NCBI RefSeq assembly: GCF_028330525.1
Contig: NZ_JAQMSD010000207.1
Coordinates: forward strand, 1-53,175
Source: Spirulina sp. CS-785/01
GTDB lineage: Bacteria; Cyanobacteriota; Cyanobacteriia; Cyanobacteriales; Spirulinaceae
Direction of reading: 5' to 3'
DNA: 53,175 nt
Shown: positions 51,188-53,175 of the stretch, piece after piece
Position numbering within the stretch: the stretch's first letter is position 1
Layout: each line of letters begins with the position of its first letter
Program-made: the position numbers and the translations under genes
The notes under the pieces: generated by a model
Told to the model about the DNA's origin: nothing
Database searches by the model: none
The model's input: the letters and a program-made list of their open reading frames with translations, nothing else

Positions 51188-53175
51188 ATGGCAAGAATTA
51201 TTAGAATGGGTCCGCCTGTGAATGAGGTAGAACGAGATGCGATCGCCTATTTACGCGGTCATCTTCCCAATACTTACACCATTTTTCACAATCTCGAATT
51301 ACGAGGGAATCAGATTATCTCAGAAATCGATCTCGTTATCATTGCCCCCCAATGCGTCTTTGTGGTAGATATTAAAGGCATACATGGGACAATCGAGGTA
51401 TTTGGCTCGAAGTGGTATCCTGAAAATCGCCAACCCTATTATTCCCCCGTAGCCAAACTCAGACAACATTGTAGAGTGTTAAATAGCCTCATTCGTAATA
51501 GTAATTACACGAACTCTCAGTTAGGCAAAGTCCACATTCAACCGGCGGTTTTGTTAATGTCCGATGATGTAGAATTAATTGACCCTAGTGGCAAAGATGA
51601 CGAGGTGGTTATTCCTTGCGATCGCCAAGGACTCCAGTATTTTCAAAGTACAGACTTCATCCCCGATTATCGTTTACAAGATATTAGCCCTTATCTCTCG
51701 ACAGTAGAACAAGTCATCCGGGGAACAGCAAGGCCGAAAAACCCCCTCCCCCGTTACGGGAAATGGCAAGTCAGCGAGAAACTAGGGGAAAGCGATCGCT
51801 ATATTGATTATCGGGCTAACCACCTCTCCTTAAAAAACCTCACCACCCGTTTACGGGTCTATCCCATTGATATCTACCAAGATGCCACAGCCCGGGCAGA
51901 AGAAAAGAAACTCATTCATAATGCGTTTGAGACAGTGTACAAACTGCCCCTCCATCAGCATATTTTACCCCTTCGTGATCTCTTAGAAGGCGAAGATGGA
52001 GACTGTGTAGTGATTGCCACCGATGATATTGCCAGTCATACCCTCCGGCAGTCCATTCAACAAGATCACCTCACCCTCACGCAAAAATTAGACTGGATCG
52101 AGCAAATTTTAACAGGCCTAGACCACATCCACCAAAATCAGGTCATCCATCGCCATCTCACCCCAGACACCCTTCTCATCGACGCAGACCAGCAAATCCG
52201 AATTACTGGGTTTGATTATGCGCGAGTCCGCGATCGCACCACCACCATCGCCAATGACATTATAGAAGACCTCAACGAAGATGCCGCCTATCAAGCCATC
52301 GAATGTTATCGTGATCCCCAAAAAGCCAGTATTGCCTCCGATCTCTTTGCGGCCGGGTTAATTTTCTATGAACTTCTTACCGGAAAACAGGCTTTTGCCA
52401 ATGCTGAGGAAATTTGCGATCGCGCCGCCCAATTTCCCCAACCTCCCTCCCACCTCAACCCAGACCTCCCTCCCGGCCTCGATGAATGGTTGCAAACCCT
52501 TTGTGCGTTTGAACCCCAACACCGTTTCACCCATGCTGAGACGGCCTTACAACAACTGTCCGCCCTCCGTACTCCCCAACCCCCCCCAGAGGTAAATCCC
52601 CACCTCCCTCTCGATGATTTAACCGACCTTCCCCCCAAAACCTGCCTTGATGGTCGCTACACCATCCAACATCGACTAGGGAAACCCGGTAATTTCGCCG
52701 TTGCCTATAAAGTGGATGATGAGTGGGGGAAAGAAACCGTAGTCTTGAAACTGGTCACGCGCGATCGGTATTCCGTCTATGACCGCTTACGACAAGAATA
52801 TCAGACACTCAAACAAATTGCCCACCATCCCTACATCGTCCCAGTTTCTTGGGCTGGAGAATTAAAAGACGGCACACCCTTTATCACCTTTAAATACATC
52901 GAAGGAGAAGACCTCGCAACCCTGCTGGCCAAGCAAAAATTTACCATCGAACAAAGCCTCAAAATTGCCCAACAAACGGTAAGCGCGATCGATCACCTCC
53001 ACCAAAACAGCATCTATCACCAAGATATCAAACCCTCCAATCTCCTCTGGACAAAAGACGGCATCCGTCTCATTGACTTTAACATTGCCATCTCTGAAGA
53101 AAGTCAAGAAGGAGTCTCTGCGGGAACAAGACGTTATCTCCCCCCTGACTATCAATTAACCCCCACCCCCACCCG
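51188..53175 (+). CDS. PglW-like NERD-pseudokinase-kinase protein (3' end outside window)
   Basis: The ATG follows the ATPase stop immediately (TAAATG), and the frame stays open for 662 codons to the window edge. Residues about 10-130 are a NERD nuclease-related domain (NEVERDAIAYLRGHLPN, then ISEIDLVIIAPQCVFVVDIK, with the D and V-D-x-K residues). A first protein-kinase-like domain follows (about 200-455). Its catalytic loop reads IHRHLTPDTLL (His323 instead of Asp), with GFDYARV instead of DFG, so it is a probable pseudokinase. A second kinase domain (from about 488) has the Lys of VVLKLV, YHQDIKPSNLL (Asp613) and LIDFNIA (Asp630), then AGTRRYLPPDY, so it is probably active. NERD plus tandem kinase recalls PglW of the phage growth limitation system. 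Confidence 0.88.
   Translation, partial: MARIIRMGPPVNEVERDAIAYLRGHLPNTYTIFHNLELRGNQIISEIDLVIIAPQCVFVVDIKGIHGTIEVFGSKWYPENRQPYYSPVAKLRQHCRVLNSLIRNSNYTNSQLGKVHIQPAVLLMSDDVELIDPSGKDDEVVIPCDRQGLQYFQSTDFIPDYRLQDISPYLSTVEQVIRGTARPKNPLPRYGKWQVSEKLGESDRYIDYRANHLSLKNLTTRLRVYPIDIYQDATARAEEKKLIHNAFETVYKLPLHQHILPLRDLLEGEDGDCVVIATDDIASHTLRQSIQQDHLTLTQKLDWIEQILTGLDHIHQNQVIHRHLTPDTLLIDADQQIRITGFDYARVRDRTTTIANDIIEDLNEDAAYQAIECYRDPQKASIASDLFAAGLIFYELLTGKQAFANAEEICDRAAQFPQPPSHLNPDLPPGLDEWLQTLCAFEPQHRFTHAETALQQLSALRTPQPPPEVNPHLPLDDLTDLPPKTCLDGRYTIQHRLGKPGNFAVAYKVDDEWGKETVVLKLVTRDRYSVYDRLRQEYQTLKQIAHHPYIVPVSWAGELKDGTPFITFKYIEGEDLATLLAKQKFTIEQSLKIAQQTVSAIDHLHQNSIYHQDIKPSNLLWTKDGIRLIDFNIAISEESQEGVSAGTRRYLPPDYQLTPTPT

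Noticed and set aside
1-53175. tRNA, rRNA or known riboswitch genes
   Set aside because: I looked for cloverleaf-like segments with CCA ends and for rRNA signatures in the gaps and found none I could support.

Overview
The window reads as cyanobacterial chromosome. The HIP1 octamer GCGATCGC and its GCGATCG/CGATCGC cores recur inside and between genes. Several families are typical of cyanobacteria: PAS-rich hybrid kinases, a TPR-CHAT protein, a split urease locus with ureC alone, and a 37-bp CRISPR repeat ending in ATTGAAAC. Palindromic and tandem repeats fill many intergenic gaps. The genus cannot be fixed from sequence alone.

Layout. 1-10.8 kb is mostly housekeeping and signalling: a GST-like protein, a CBS-PAS-histidine kinase-receiver hybrid, a PhzF-type epimerase, an RlpA-like lytic transglycosylase with palindromes embedded in its coding sequence, queA and a secreted TPR protein. 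11.2-18.8 kb is an accessory, repeat-rich stretch. It holds two unknown genes followed by a TPR-CHAT protease-like gene, a duplicated fragment of that gene's 5' end, and two toxin-antitoxin modules (DUF5615/DUF433-like and YoeB-like) lying between copies of dispersed palindromes. 18.8-24.4 kb carries a response-regulator/c-di-GMP protein overlapping a histidine kinase, a kinase-like protein without its ATPase domain, a 49-residue membrane ORF and a Ca2+/cation antiporter. 24.8-27.7 kb is the tldD/tldE (pmbA) pair. 27.7-31.1 kb has a DM13 gene remnant next to a possible IS end, a putative HNH/membrane protein, a MITE-like element, an SH3-like secreted protein and a HigBA-like module. leuC and an ABC exporter follow.

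A 12-repeat CRISPR array without cas genes lies at 34.9-35.7 kb. It is followed by an alpha/alpha-barrel protein, a sulfotransferase, a Nudix-like fragment, a HerA-type ATPase and ureC.

The most interesting part is 41.8-53.2 kb, a candidate defence or DNA-modification operon that continues beyond the window. In order it encodes a PAPS-reductase/DndC-like protein (apparently frameshifted just before its C-terminal CxxC tail), a large DGQHR (DndB-like) protein, an AT-rich HNH endonuclease gene, a ~1,630-residue PglY/BrxC-like P-loop ATPase with a long coiled-coil tail, and a PglW-like protein with a NERD domain, a pseudokinase domain and a second kinase domain. This mixes phosphorothioation (Dnd) and BREX/Pgl parts in a combination I do not recognise as a named system. 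The HNH gene appears to have split the ATPase gene: a 23-codon piece of its N-terminus survives upstream, overlapping the DGQHR stop codon.
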